A stretch of DNA of 64,000 nucleotides from Photorhabdus asymbiotica (GTDB lineage: Bacteria; Pseudomonadota; Gammaproteobacteria; Enterobacterales; Enterobacteriaceae), in NCBI RefSeq assembly GCF_003634575.1, contig NZ_RBLJ01000001.1:496001-560000 (forward strand), read 5' to 3'. Below the pieces are notes generated by a model, which ran no database searches, was not told where the DNA came from, and saw nothing but the letters and a program-made list of their open reading frames with translations. Positions 22,970 to 33,564 of this stretch are shown piece by piece. The first letter of the stretch is position 1; each line of letters opens with the position of its first letter. A program made the position numbers and the translations under genes.

Positions 22970-23064
22970 GAAATTTCCTGATTACAACGGTTTTGCCAAC
23001 CAGCATAGGCATGAACTGGCGTCATTATAATAGCGTTGCTGATAAATGCCACGTCATCCATATG

Positions 23065-23562
23065 TTAAGTTACATTCAACTCAACATATTTCGGCACAAC
23101 GCACTGTTCTAAATGAGCACAGAGCCCATCAATAAGGGCTTGTAAGCCAAATTCGTCTTCTTCATCAAACCGATCAAAAATCATACTATCAATATCCAAT
23201 ACACCAATGATTCTATCGTTAACGATCAACGGCAACACAATTTCAGCGTTACTAGCAGCATCACAGGCAATATGACCAGGGAACTCATGAACATCATTAA
23301 CACGTTGAATTCGCTTTTCTGATACAGCAGTTCCGCATACCCCCTTACCAACAGGTATTCTGACACAGGCAACCTTTCCCTGAAATGGTCCCAGAATCAA
23401 TGTATCACCATCAATCAGATAAAAACCGGCCCAGTTAACGTCATGTAGGCGTTCATACAACAATGCACTAGCATTGGCGAGCGTTGCTATTAAGTCATAC
23501 TCTCCAGACAACAAAGCTTTTAAGTCTCCAACCAGATCTCGATAGAACTCATTTTTATTCAT
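23065..23562 (-). CDS. msrC: Free methionine-(R)-sulfoxide reductase MsrC
   Basis: GAF-domain enzyme that reduces free Met-R-sulfoxide. 165 residues. Three redox cysteines are placed at 66, 76 and 100; their 10 and 24 spacing matches the known catalytic trio. NWAGFYLIDGDTLILGPFQG near 43-62 and VLDIDSMIFDRFDEEDE near 121-137 complete the signature. It lies next to proQ as in E. coli (yebR). Confidence 0.93.
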   Translation of the reverse strand: MNKNEFYRDLVGDLKALLSGEYDLIATLANASALLYERLHDVNWAGFYLIDGDTLILGPFQGKVACVRIPVGKGVCGTAVSEKRIQRVNDVHEFPGHIACDAASNAEIVLPLIVNDRIIGVLDIDSMIFDRFDEEDEFGLQALIDGLCAHLEQCVVPKYVELNVT

Positions 23563-24185
23563 ATTGACCTATCCGATAAAATTTACAAAATGCATCTCTA
23601 TTTTTATATCAAAAAAATATCAAATGCCCATAACAATAAGGTTAACAGCCTGTTCCACTGACGTAAATTTTTTACTGTCTCTGTTAAGATATTCTTTATT
23701 ATATTTATTGCTCGTTTATCAAGGTTAGCGAGATATCACGCTCCTGATCAAAACATCAAAAGGTGCAGCCAATAAGAAGTATAATGCACCAGTAAGAGCC
23801 GCTATACCCTTTTACAATAAAAATTAGACTGTATTCTGCCCACATTTTATCTAAGCGCAGACCAGTAGAGTAACGAAAAACAAAACATTCAAACAATTTA
23901 TCCGTAGAATTATTAGATTTGCCCTCTGTCATTAACACTTTTGGCTCCGAAAATTATACTAAAATAAAATATTTCCTACTGAATGTGGAAAAGTCCAAAG
24001 AATGACGAAGATGAAAAAAGCAATATTACAAAACTAAGTTTTAGTACAGATAGTTATAACAGCAATATCATCTAACGATTATCCAATTCTGGAAATATTA
24101 TTACTGGCAATCTCAGTCATTTGATCTATTCTCAAATGATGGCCTTACTGGTCGTACCTGTTAATTAAAAAATTAAGGAGCCATC
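23563..24185. other. 623-base gap between msrC and yebV
   Basis: In E. coli the letAB (yebST) and rsmF genes fill this interval; here it is AT-rich and holds no convincing gene. The 60-codon minus frame at 23756-23938 has no recognisable family or good ribosome binding site. The last 80 bases must hold the yebV promoter. Confidence 0.4.
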
Positions 24186-24428
24186 ATGAAACAGACAAAA
24201 CTGAGAATTTCCAGCTACGAAATTGATGATGCTATTCTGTCTCCACCTTCTGCAGGAGACGATACTACTATTAGTATTCCTTGCAATTCTGATCGCGAAC
24301 TTTGTATGCAGTTAGATGGCTGGGATGAACATACCAGTATCCCCGCCTTACTAAACGATAAACAAATTCTGTTATACAGAAAACATTATGACAGACAAAA
24401 CCATGCATGGATTATGAGGGTGGTCTGA
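24186..24428 (+). CDS. yebV: YebV family small protein
   Basis: 80-residue cytosolic protein of unknown function, clearly the E. coli YebV family: RISSYEIDDAIL, then SIPCNSDRELCMQLDGWDEHTSIPALLN and a C-terminal HAWIMRVV. Conserved Cys38 and Cys45 stand out. AAGGAG lies 6 bases upstream of the ATG. It neighbours sdsR and yebY, a synteny shared with E. coli. Confidence 0.88.
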   Translation: MKQTKLRISSYEIDDAILSPPSAGDDTTISIPCNSDRELCMQLDGWDEHTSIPALLNDKQILLYRKHYDRQNHAWIMRVV

Positions 24429-24447
24429 TGTCCACAAAACTTCTGAC

Positions 24448-24542
24448 AAAAAAAGGCCGAGTTGACTCCTCTACTCGGCCTAGGGAAAATGGCTCTTAAG
24501 AGCCGTGCGCTAAAAGTGTCATTGAGACGTAAAACAACTTAC
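24448..24542 (-). ncRNA. sdsR: Small regulatory RNA SdsR (RyeB)
   Basis: The minus strand carries CTTTTAGCGCACGGCTC, then a short hairpin GGCTCTTAAGAGCC, then CATTTTCCCT and a GC-rich terminator GGCCGAG...CTCGGCC with seven T. This matches my recall of the E. coli/Salmonella SdsR core and architecture. Just upstream, GCTACGCTTTAAG (24557-24545) fits the sigma-S extended -10 element. The position between yebV and yebY is that of E. coli sdsR. SdsR is an Hfq-dependent stationary-phase regulator of porin and mismatch-repair mRNAs. The 5-prime end is estimated from the promoter. Confidence 0.88.
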
Positions 24543-24652
24543 AACTTAAAGCGTAGCTGACATATTACATTTAAACAACTTCTTGGATAATAAACAGCCA
24601 AGAATGACACTCTTAAGTCAAATGTCACGCTACGCAGCTTAACTCAATGACA
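24517..24652. repeat. Nested imperfect inverted repeat around the sdsR promoter
   Basis: Outer arms TGTCATTGAG (24517-24526) and CTCAATGACA (24643-24652) are perfect. Inner arms TTAAAGCGTAGCTGACAT (24546-24563) and ATGTCACGCTACGCAGCTTAA (24622-24642) pair with a small insertion. A third related arm AATGACACT lies at 24603-24611. The right inner arm mirrors the sdsR -10 element and faces the plus strand. Confidence 0.7.
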
Positions 24653-24664
24653 TTACTTTCTATT

Positions 24665-25137
<473 letters not shown>

Positions 25138-25185
25138 TCAACTGCATCAATAACACCTACTGAAACAAGTTGTTAGTTAAAAAAA

Positions 25186-26079
25186 TCAAATCGGCTGATA
25201 AGTAGCAAAAATAGCAACACATAACAAAGCCAACGCCCCAAAAATAATTTCAATCCAACTATTGATAATCAACAGTTGATAGCGACCAGGTTGCCTTAGT
25301 TTAGGAACCAAGATATAACGGTTAATCAATGCAAGCATCACCATAGCCGCTACTAGCACTATCTTCAGCCATAGCATTGACTGATATTCAGTACCGCTAT
25401 ACTCCGGCCACCCTGGGAGCAAAATCAAGCTACTTATTATGCCTGTAACGATGATAAGAATTACAGCAATATGACCATAGGTGGAAAAATGCATCATAGA
25501 AATCATAACCTGTCTATCCAACCCTACAGCGAGTTCATTCCGCATACGCAAAAGTTGCAGGCATAACAAAAACGGCCATAATCCACCAAACCAGTACCCT
25601 GCGCTTAATAGGTGAATTACCTGGTTAATCTGATGAAGAATACCCAACACCCCATCATGTATTACTGCATGACCTATAAAAGCATGACAGGATAATAAAA
25701 TGGCAGAGCCGATTAACATTAGAATATTTCTGGTCTTTTGGTTATTGATAAACAAGAACCCTGTAGTCACTATTGAAATCAATATTTGCCACTGCCAGAC
25801 TTTGCCAAAGTTTGTTCTCAGAACCGCTAACCAAACTTCCAGATCATAAGTATCCTGCCAACCATCCCCCATTAGCCCCGCTTGTATCACCAACCAGCCA
25901 ATTACAGTTATTAATGCCACAATGGTACTGATAATTATCCCCAAACGGAGACGAGCATCAATTAGGACAGAGAGGCGAGCAGGAATCAACATGACAGTAA
26001 ATATGCTGAGACCAAACATCAACATAACTGCCACAAAATGAGCGAAGCGACAAAAGATATAAAGTGCCGCCAGAGACAT
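25186..26079 (-). CDS. yebZ: CopD family inner-membrane protein YebZ
   Basis: 297-residue membrane protein with about eight hydrophobic helices and the CopD fold. Conserved His in YIFCRFAHFVAVM near 7-19, CHAFIGHAVIHDG near 130-142, HLLSAGYWFGGLWP near 156-169 and MMHFSTYGHIAV near 195-206 could bind copper or haem. It starts two bases after yobA ends, so the CopC-like YobA and this protein act together, probably in copper handling. The exact role of YebZ/YobA in enterics is not settled. Confidence 0.9.
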   Translation of the reverse strand: MSLAALYIFCRFAHFVAVMLMFGLSIFTVMLIPARLSVLIDARLRLGIIISTIVALITVIGWLVIQAGLMGDGWQDTYDLEVWLAVLRTNFGKVWQWQILISIVTTGFLFINNQKTRNILMLIGSAILLSCHAFIGHAVIHDGVLGILHQINQVIHLLSAGYWFGGLWPFLLCLQLLRMRNELAVGLDRQVMISMMHFSTYGHIAVILIIVTGIISSLILLPGWPEYSGTEYQSMLWLKIVLVAAMVMLALINRYILVPKLRQPGRYQLLIINSWIEIIFGALALLCVAIFATYQPI

Positions 26080-26081
26080 AA

Positions 26082-26468
26082 TTATTTAACTGTAAAACTG
26101 TAGACGCCTTTAGTTTTATGCCCATCAACCGAGACTACCTTCCAGTCAACATGATATTTACCTGCCACCAGCTTATCTTCCACAGGAAGAATCAGTTTTG
26201 TATTAGTTGCAGGATCAAGCTTCAATTGACCAGTTTTGATAGGTTTATTTTCCGGGCCAGTCACTTTTACTTTACTGAAATTCAGTTCAATACCCTCTGA
26301 AAAACTCAGGGTAATTACCTGTGGTGCATTTTCCACTGTGGTATCTTCTGCTGGGATTTGTTCTGTTAAATGCGCATGAGCTAAAACTTGCTGGCAAGAC
26401 ATGCCGACAAACAGCACAACTAAAGCAGATAATTTCCGGCAAAAAGAACGAATTTTACTGATGGTCAT
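26082..26468 (-). CDS. yobA: CopC family periplasmic copper-binding protein YobA
   Basis: 128 residues with a signal peptide ending VLA; the mature chain starts HAHLTEQIPA, so an N-terminal His is positioned for the CopC copper site. SVDGHKTKGVYSF near the end carries the matching His and Asp. It is coupled to yebZ. Confidence 0.92.
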   Translation of the reverse strand: MTISKIRSFCRKLSALVVLFVGMSCQQVLAHAHLTEQIPAEDTTVENAPQVITLSFSEGIELNFSKVKVTGPENKPIKTGQLKLDPATNTKLILPVEDKLVAGKYHVDWKVVSVDGHKTKGVYSFTVK

Positions 26469-26596
26469 AAATAACCTCTTAATTTTCAGATATATTTCTA
26501 CAAATTAAGACTATCTTATATCAAAGAAGTTATTTTATCCGCGATAACTTACAATAAGAACTTCGTCTTGTGAACTATCGCGCAAAAACAAAGGAA

Positions 26597-26647
26597 AACC
26601 GCAGCACTGGCTTTAAATATCTAAAGTTATTGCCAGCTACTGCGGTT
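26597..26647 (-). terminator. Terminator after ftnA
   Basis: On the minus strand AACCGCAG and CTGCGGTT, with inner GCTGGC/GCCAG pairing, form a long stem followed by TTTTCC. It separates ftnA from yobA. Confidence 0.75.
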
Positions 26648-26662
26648 GATTAATTCCATTCA

Positions 26663-27163
26663 TTAAGAGTCCGCACCGGCCAAACCTTTCAGATCTTTAT
26701 CCAATAGGAAGAGTGCCTTACCATCCTCACCAACCATACTCAATTTATCAAGAATAGACTTGAACAACTTCTCTTCTTCGTGCTGTTCTGCTACATACCA
26801 TTGCAGGAAGTTAAAAGTGGAATAATCCTGCGTAGTTATCGCCAGATGGGCAAGTTTATTAATTTCAGCGGTAATAGATTTCTCGTGATCGTAGGTTTTC
26901 TGAAGTACATGAGATATGGATTCATAGTCTGCTGAAGGCGCATTAATCTGCCCTAAACGTGGCATCGCACCAGTATCACTCAGATAATCAAATAAGCGAT
27001 GCATGTGCTGCATTTCTTCCTGGGAGTGCGATTTGAAAAATGCAGCGGCACCTGCCAATCCTTTATCACTGCACCATGCACTCATTTGTAGATATAAATT
27101 CGCAGAATAGAATTCCAAATTCATCTGTTCATTTAATTTATGCACCATTTCTTGATTTAACAT
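26663..27163 (-). CDS. ftnA: Non-haem ferritin FtnA
   Basis: 24-mer iron storage protein with ferroxidase activity. 166 residues from [20 protein letters not shown]. The ferroxidase ligands are visible in [13 protein letters not shown] (Glu17) and [16 protein letters not shown] (Glu50, His53), then [10 protein letters not shown] start six codons upstream is possible but AGGAG sits 9 bases from the chosen ATG. The upstream region is full of Fur-like hexamers. Confidence 0.96.
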   Translation of the reverse strand: MLNQEMVHKLNEQMNLEFYSANLYLQMSAWCSDKGLAGAAAFFKSHSQEEMQHMHRLFDYLSDTGAMPRLGQINAPSADYESISHVLQKTYDHEKSITAEINKLAHLAITTQDYSTFNFLQWYVAEQHEEEKLFKSILDKLSMVGEDGKALFLLDKDLKGLAGADS

Positions 27164-27492
27164 AATAGATTCTCCTAGCATTAATTTATTTGTATTATGC
27201 CAATTAAATAAAAATAAAAAAACCCAATAAACAAAAATAATTTAAAAAAATATATCGCATTGAAATACAATAATATTTTCAATAAAATCAAATAGAAATG
27301 AATCTCATTTAATATATTTAAATGAAAATGAATTTTATTCGCAAAATAATCTCATCGAATATCTTTCTATATTTAATGATAATGAATATTATTTATATTT
27401 ATAAATTTATCAATTTAGTTCTTGCCAGAAAAATCAGTCTGGATTAACTTCATCATTTTATGAATTTATAGTTTCAACTGAGCGAGACACTT
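27164..27492. promoter_or_regulatory. AT-rich control region between ftnA and holE
   Basis: Divergent promoter region. Repeated AATGAA/GATAAT-type units occur at 27294-27308, 27321-27336 and 27375-27395 (TTAATGATAATGAATATTA), each a partial Fur half-site. E. coli ftnA is activated by iron-loaded Fur through a similar cluster of sites that displaces H-NS, so the same logic is plausible. No gene is seen here. Confidence 0.45.
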
Positions 27493-27723
27493 ATGGGACA
27501 TAATCTGGCCGAACTTTCCACAGAAAATATGGATAAAGTCAATGTTGATTTGGCAGCATCTGGTGTAGCTTTTAAGGAACGTTACAATATGCCGGTACTT
27601 CCTGATACAGTTGAGCAGGAACAACCCGCACATCTTCGGCAGTATTTTCAACAACGTTTAGTGCATTATCGCCAATTATCTAAACAATTTTCTCGTTTAC
27701 CTTACGAGCCCAAAAGCCGCTAA
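27493..27723 (+). CDS. holE: DNA polymerase III subunit theta
   Basis: Small subunit of the polymerase III core that stabilises the epsilon proofreader. 76 residues, equal to E. coli. The segment [23 protein letters not shown] is diagnostic, as is the ending [10 protein letters not shown]. The ATG follows a GAGCGAGA stretch. Confidence 0.95.
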   Translation: MGHNLAELSTENMDKVNVDLAASGVAFKERYNMPVLPDTVEQEQPAHLRQYFQQRLVHYRQLSKQFSRLPYEPKSR

Positions 27724-27744
27724 TTATTCAGTAAGAATTGATAA

Positions 27745-27762
27745 CCACCGGATAACCGGTGG
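27745..27762. terminator. Hairpin between convergent holE and pip
   Basis: CCACCGG-ATAA-CCGGTGG, a compact perfect stem between the two converging genes. No T run follows on either strand, so termination is only suspected. Confidence 0.45.
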
Positions 27763-27772
27763 CTATATCAGA

Positions 27773-28735
<963 letters not shown>

Positions 28736-28798
28736 TTACTGACTCACACTAAATCTAGTATCCATCTGATGACGGGTAGAGATAACCATCAGAAAATG

Positions 28799-29173
28799 TT
28801 ATTTCAATTCGCTATAGCTAATCGTATTTTGCTGACAATTAACTACAACACGGTAATCTTTGTCATGCTTAGAACCACGAACAGTCAGTGGAACTTCTAA
28901 CACATCCTTATCTGCGGTGATATTTTCTACATTTATCCACGCCACTGGTGTAGAAGTTCCCAACTGTTTTCTATCTTCTGACCAACGATTAATACGGTTT
29001 TGTAGAAAATCTCGCTTTACCTGAGCAGCAATCTGCGATTTGGTTAAATTATCGCAAGAAACAAATTTATCAACACGTTTGGTCTCTGGAACAGCGGATA
29101 CGGTGAATGAAATCGTAAATAAAAGTGCAGCACCTGATAGGCCAACTCTATTAATGACATGACATGCTTTCAT
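28799..29173 (-). CDS. yebF: Secreted protein YebF
   Basis: 124 residues with a signal peptide ending VSA and the YebF signature AAQVKRDFLQNRINRWSEDRK, TPVAWINVENI and VPLTVRGSKHDKDYRV. Two cysteines (one near 40, one in VVNCQQN) can form the disulfide known in the family. E. coli YebF reaches the culture medium through outer-membrane porins and is the immunity protein of some colicins' relatives; its native role here is unknown. Confidence 0.88.
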   Translation of the reverse strand: MKACHVINRVGLSGAALLFTISFTVSAVPETKRVDKFVSCDNLTKSQIAAQVKRDFLQNRINRWSEDRKQLGTSTPVAWINVENITADKDVLEVPLTVRGSKHDKDYRVVVNCQQNTISYSELK

Positions 29174-29286
29174 ACTACCTCCTGTTAATATCTCAAAATA
29201 AGAGATTAAATATGGAGCTAACCTAACATGTCAGGTAAAAAAAATGTGTGATTATTGTTAAATAAATAATTTAATTATGTTCATTT

Positions 29287-29460
29287 TTAATCATCAAACA
29301 CCACATTAACCTGCTCTTGTCCCCTATGCTTTTCACGAAGTTCCTGTGCAACCAACGCAATAGCTTCCCCACTACTCATTCCTTCAGCCATCAATTGCTG
29401 AATTTTCTCCACTGCCAGTTGTTGTTCCTGATGAGATAATGTTGGCATACCTGAAAACAT
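29287..29460 (-). CDS. yoaH: YoaH family small protein (UPF0181)
   Basis: 57 residues from [20 protein letters not shown]. The core [23 protein letters not shown] is the YoaH signature. A frame extending 11 codons upstream lacks support, whereas GAGG lies 8 bases before this ATG. It is divergent from pabB, the same neighbour as in E. coli. Function unknown. Confidence 0.9.
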   Translation of the reverse strand: MFSGMPTLSHQEQQLAVEKIQQLMAEGMSSGEAIALVAQELREKHRGQEQVNVVFDD

Positions 29461-29600
29461 GAGAATAACCTCAATAAATTGATCAATGACCAAGAGTATA
29501 GCGATTTTTAACTCAGTAAGGAGTGGATTTCTATGCTAATCTCTGGCAATTAATAATTAATGCCAACTCTTACGTTGCTATTGTTAAAACTGATACCATA

Positions 29601-30971
29601 ATGAATACTTCATTACAAAAACGACAATTACCTTATCAATCAAATGTCGCTATCAACTATTTCGCGCCGATTTCAAACCAGCCTTGGGCAATGCTGCTCC
29701 ACTCTGGCTCTGCAAACCATACCCATAACCGGTTTGATATTCTGGTTGCAGAACCACTGATCACGCTTCTTTGTCACGGTAAATCAACCGAAATAAATAA
29801 ATATAGTACTCACTATATTACTGAAGAAGATCCCTTTTGCCTGTTAAAAACACAGCTAGAAAATTTAAATCTCACAGCAAAATTTAATCCTGATTTACCA
29901 TTTCAGGGTGGTGCATTAGGCCAATGGGGATATGACCTTGGACGTCGTATTGAAAAATTACCGTCACAAGCCAAAAATGAGCTGTCATTTCCAGATATGG
30001 CAATAGGTATTTATGACTGGGCTTTGATTGTCGATCATCACAAAAAAAAGGTGACTTTATTAAGTCACAGTGATGTTGATGCACGTTTAAACTGGCTTAT
30101 GTCGCATAAAAATTTGCCCGAAACAACTTTTACTCTGACCAGCGAATGGCAGTCAAATATGAGTGCGGAGCAATATAATGGAAAAATCCGCCGCATTCAC
30201 AACTATCTATTAGAAGGTGATTGTTATCAAGTTAATCTGTCACAACGGTTTTGCGCTGACTATCAAGGCGATGAATGGCAAGCATTCATGAAACTTAATA
30301 AGAGAAATCGTGCCCCTTTTTCTGCCTTTATCCGTTTACCAGAAAACAGCATAATCAGTGTCTCTCCTGAGCGTTTCTTACTCTTGGAAAAGAATCAAAT
30401 TCAAACTCGTCCTATCAAAGGAACATTACCGCGTTTAAATGATACTGAAAAGGATGCATTACAAGCTGAAAAACTAGCAACATCGAAAAAAGATCGAGCC
30501 GAAAACCTAATGATCGTCGATTTGTTACGTAACGATATTGGCCGGGTAGCCACTCCAGGGTCAGTTAAAGTACCTGAACTATTTGTGGTTGAACAATTCC
30601 CCGCTGTTCATCATCTGGTCAGCACAATTACCGCAGAACTACCAAATGAATTGCATGCTACAGATTTATTAAGAGCCTGCTTCCCCGGAGGTTCGATCAC
30701 TGGTGCACCGAAAATCAGGGCAATGGAAATAATAGAAGAATTAGAGCCTCACCGCAGACATGGATATTGTGGTTCAATTGGCTATATCAGTTTCTGTGGC
30801 ACAATGGATAGCAATATCACTATTCGTACCCTCTTGACCGAAAAAGGAAAAATATATTGTTGGGCCGGTGGTGGAATTGTCGCGGACAGTATTGCTGAAA
30901 AAGAATATCAAGAAACATTTGATAAATTGAATTGTATTTTGCCGCAATTAGGGAAAATAAAACCAATATGA
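29601..30971 (+). CDS. pabB: Aminodeoxychorismate synthase component I
   Basis: Uses ammonia from PabA to convert chorismate to 4-amino-4-deoxychorismate for folate. 456 residues from MNTSLQKRQLP; aligned from PWAMLLHSG the N-terminus has the same length as E. coli PabB. Catalytic Lys in RPIKGTLPR near 275 and PGGSITGAPKIRAMEIIEELEP near 375 mark the anthranilate-synthase-I fold. A GTG at 29523 is in frame but AAGGAG abuts it. Two tiny ORFs precede the gene (see findings). The stop overlaps the nudL start. Confidence 0.93.
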   Translation: MNTSLQKRQLPYQSNVAINYFAPISNQPWAMLLHSGSANHTHNRFDILVAEPLITLLCHGKSTEINKYSTHYITEEDPFCLLKTQLENLNLTAKFNPDLPFQGGALGQWGYDLGRRIEKLPSQAKNELSFPDMAIGIYDWALIVDHHKKKVTLLSHSDVDARLNWLMSHKNLPETTFTLTSEWQSNMSAEQYNGKIRRIHNYLLEGDCYQVNLSQRFCADYQGDEWQAFMKLNKRNRAPFSAFIRLPENSIISVSPERFLLLEKNQIQTRPIKGTLPRLNDTEKDALQAEKLATSKKDRAENLMIVDLLRNDIGRVATPGSVKVPELFVVEQFPAVHHLVSTITAELPNELHATDLLRACFPGGSITGAPKIRAMEIIEELEPHRRHGYCGSIGYISFCGTMDSNITIRTLLTEKGKIYCWAGGGIVADSIAEKEYQETFDKLNCILPQLGKIKPI

Positions 30972-31531
30972 TACTACTATCTGATTTCATTAACAGATTT
31001 CAGTTACAACTTCCATCTCATCCTAAACGGCCTTCAAATAACTGCCGCCATGCTGCGGTGTTATTACCGATCATCTGCAAACCGAAACCAACACTATTGC
31101 TGACGCAGCGCTCTACTACTTTACGATCACATGCCGGTCAAGTGGCCTTTCCCGGTGGTGCTGCTGATCCTGAAGATAAATCAATAATTGCTACAGCACT
31201 GCGAGAAGCAGAGGAAGAAGTCAACATACCTCATCACAAAGTTCAAGTTTTGGGACAACTCGTGCCTTTAGACAGTATTAGCGGTTATCTGGTGACACCC
31301 GTTGTCGGGTTATTACCCCCAGAATTGTCTTTCCACAGCAACCCAACAGAAGTTTCCAGTATATTCGAAGTCCCTTTATCTAAGGCACTTTCACTTTCGA
31401 GCTATTATTATCTTGATGTTAACCGCCATGGTCAGCAACATCGCACCTATTTTTACTGGTATCAAGGGAAACTTATCTGGGGCCTGACAGCAGCGATTAT
31501 TCATCAATTAGCTCAACAGGTTCAAATTTGA
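30968..31531 (+). CDS. nudL: Coenzyme A pyrophosphatase NudL
   Basis: Nudix hydrolase that cleaves CoA and related thioesters. 187 residues. The family-specific LLLTQRSTTLRSHAGQVAFP leads into the Nudix box GGAADPEDKSIIATALREAE followed by EEVNI, with the REAEEEV metal-binding core. Its ATG overlaps the pabB stop as ATGA, indicating coupling. A longer frame starting inside pabB is rejected. Confidence 0.92.
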   Translation: MILLSDFINRFQLQLPSHPKRPSNNCRHAAVLLPIICKPKPTLLLTQRSTTLRSHAGQVAFPGGAADPEDKSIIATALREAEEEVNIPHHKVQVLGQLVPLDSISGYLVTPVVGLLPPELSFHSNPTEVSSIFEVPLSKALSLSSYYYLDVNRHGQQHRTYFYWYQGKLIWGLTAAIIHQLAQQVQI

Positions 31532-31701
31532 TCTGCATCATTAGAGATAATCAATTTGTGTTTTTTTCATCCATTTTTATCACTATTGCTATCATAATTC
31601 AAAAAAAACTGTAAACTCCCTTATCAACACTACTAAATCACAGTAAAGTAGCGTACCTCAATATATATAACTATATCTCTATCTTTTTTAAGGAGTCTGG
31701 C

Positions 31702-33066
31702 GTGATTAGCGTTTTCGACATGTTTAAGGTCGGTATCGGTCCATCTAGCTCTCATACGGTTGGCCCGATGAAAGCCGGCAAACAGTTTGTCGACGATCTG
31801 GTAAACCAGGGACTAATGCCTTCTATCACGCGTGTAGCCGTCGATGTTTACGGCTCACTCTCATTAACCGGTAAGGGCCACCATACGGATATAGCCATTA
31901 TCATGGGCCTGGCAGGCAACTTGCCAGCAACCGTTGATATTGATTCAATCCCCGGTTTTATTCGTGATGTAGAGCAAACTCAGCGCATCAAGCTGGCCAA
32001 TGGCTTACATGAAGTCGATTTTCCACGTGACAGTGGCATGGTTTTCCGTAGTGATAACCTATCACTACATGAAAATGGTATGCAAATTCATGCATTCGCG
32101 GGTGACAAAAAAGTTTATAGCAAAACCTACTACTCAATTGGTGGTGGCTTTATTGTTGACGAAGAACATTTTGGTAAACCATCTCAGGATACCAAACCTG
32201 TTTCATATCCATACAGTTCAGCAAAAGAATTGCTGATGAATTGTAATAAAACCGGACTCTCGATCTCTGGTTTAATGATGAAAAACGAATTGGATCTCCA
32301 CAGCCAAGAGGAAATTAACGCCTATTTTGCTGATGTTTGGGATACTATGCAGGCTTGTATTGAACGTGGCCTGAACACAGAAGGCGTTCTACCCGGCCCA
32401 TTGCGCGTGCCACGCCGTGCAGCTGCACTACACCGGATGCTGACCGCATCAAACAATCTATCTAGTGATCCAATGAATGTCGTGGATTTAGTAAACATGT
32501 TTGCATTAGCAGTCAACGAAGAAAATGCTGCGGGTGGACGTGTTGTTACAGCTCCTACCAATGGTGCCTGTGGCATTGTTCCCGCCGTACTTGCTTATTA
32601 TAACCATTGCATTGCACCTGTAACACCAGAGCTTTATATCCGCTATTTCCTGGCTTCAGGTGCTATTGGCATTCTGTATAAAATGAATGCCTCTATTTCT
32701 GGGGCTGAAGTGGGTTGTCAGGGAGAAGTTGGGGTTGCCTGTTCAATGGCAGCAGCCGGTCTTACTGAACTACTCGGCGGTAGCGCAGAGCAGGTTTGTA
32801 TTGCAGCTGAAATCGGAATGGAACATAACCTCGGCCTCACTTGTGACCCGGTTGCTGGCCAAGTACAAGTGCCCTGTATTGAAAGAAATGCCATTGCTTC
32901 AGTGAAAGCAATCAACGCCGCTCGTATGGCTTTGCGTCGTACCAGTGAACCACGCGTTTCTCTCGATAAAGTTATTGAAACTATGTACGAAACAGGTAAA
33001 GACATGAACGCTAAATATCGTGAAACATCCCGCGGTGGTTTAGCGATTAAAGTTCAGTGTGATTAA
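31702..33066 (+). CDS. sdaA: L-serine dehydratase 1
   Basis: Iron-sulfur enzyme that deaminates L-serine to pyruvate. 454 residues, equal to E. coli. It opens [26 protein letters not shown]. Cluster cysteines are visible in [20 protein letters not shown] and [19 protein letters not shown]. The start is GTG, with AAGGAG 7 bases upstream. A terminator follows. Confidence 0.96.
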   Translation: MISVFDMFKVGIGPSSSHTVGPMKAGKQFVDDLVNQGLMPSITRVAVDVYGSLSLTGKGHHTDIAIIMGLAGNLPATVDIDSIPGFIRDVEQTQRIKLANGLHEVDFPRDSGMVFRSDNLSLHENGMQIHAFAGDKKVYSKTYYSIGGGFIVDEEHFGKPSQDTKPVSYPYSSAKELLMNCNKTGLSISGLMMKNELDLHSQEEINAYFADVWDTMQACIERGLNTEGVLPGPLRVPRRAAALHRMLTASNNLSSDPMNVVDLVNMFALAVNEENAAGGRVVTAPTNGACGIVPAVLAYYNHCIAPVTPELYIRYFLASGAIGILYKMNASISGAEVGCQGEVGVACSMAAAGLTELLGGSAEQVCIAAEIGMEHNLGLTCDPVAGQVQVPCIERNAIASVKAINAARMALRRTSEPRVSLDKVIETMYETGKDMNAKYRETSRGGLAIKVQCD

Positions 33067-33114
33067 CCCAATAAATAACCTGATTTTTTAAGCAGCAAAT
33101 TCTTCTTGATGAAC

Positions 33115-33146
33115 ATATCCCTACCTCATGGTTGGGATATTTTTTA
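33115..33146 (+). terminator. Terminator after sdaA
   Basis: ATATCCC and GGGATAT pair around a 12-base loop, followed by six T, 49 bases after the sdaA stop. Confidence 0.85.
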
Positions 33147-33564
33147 TCCAAAACTTGAGAGGGCTCGTTTTTCAACCAAAAAAGATGAATATATTTTTAA
33201 TTTTAAATTAATAAGATGTTACCGGAAACAGAATTAATATCTATCTTAAATTAAATTTAAGATAATTATAAATAAATTTAACAATATTTAGTTTATTAAA
33301 TTATTTTATTACTAATATGTTCACCTATTTCATTTTTTCTGACTGATAGCAATTTTTCTCTAGTATTTCTGATGCTAATCTAACAGGATGTTTTCTCAGT
33401 CAATAAGAGATAAAAATCTAAATCAAGCCAAATATTCAGGCACCCAATCAACAAAAGACTATTATTTGTACAAATAAATTTTTTATTGGAGGAATGATTC
33501 ATCAAAATTATTGGAGTAAATTGTAATTATTCTGCGTTTATATACTAACAGAGGGGAAAATGAG
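33147..33564. promoter_or_regulatory. manXYZ upstream region
   Basis: AT-rich stretch of 418 bases with no gene. The part from 33380 should hold the manXYZ promoter. The one clear element is a perfect palindrome at 33462-33477, listed separately. Confidence 0.5.
33462..33477 (+). promoter_or_regulatory. Perfect 16-bp palindrome, candidate Mlc/NagC-type operator of manXYZ
   Basis: TTATTTGT-ACAAATAA is a perfect 8+8 palindrome 88 bases before manX. Mlc and NagC operators in enterics have TTATTT...AAATAA ends with a longer centre; E. coli manXYZ is an Mlc target. The ends match but the centre is shorter, so another regulator is possible. Confidence 0.45.

Noticed and set aside
23756-23938. 60-codon minus frame in the msrC-yebV gap
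   Set aside because: AT-rich region, no recognisable motif, no good start signal.
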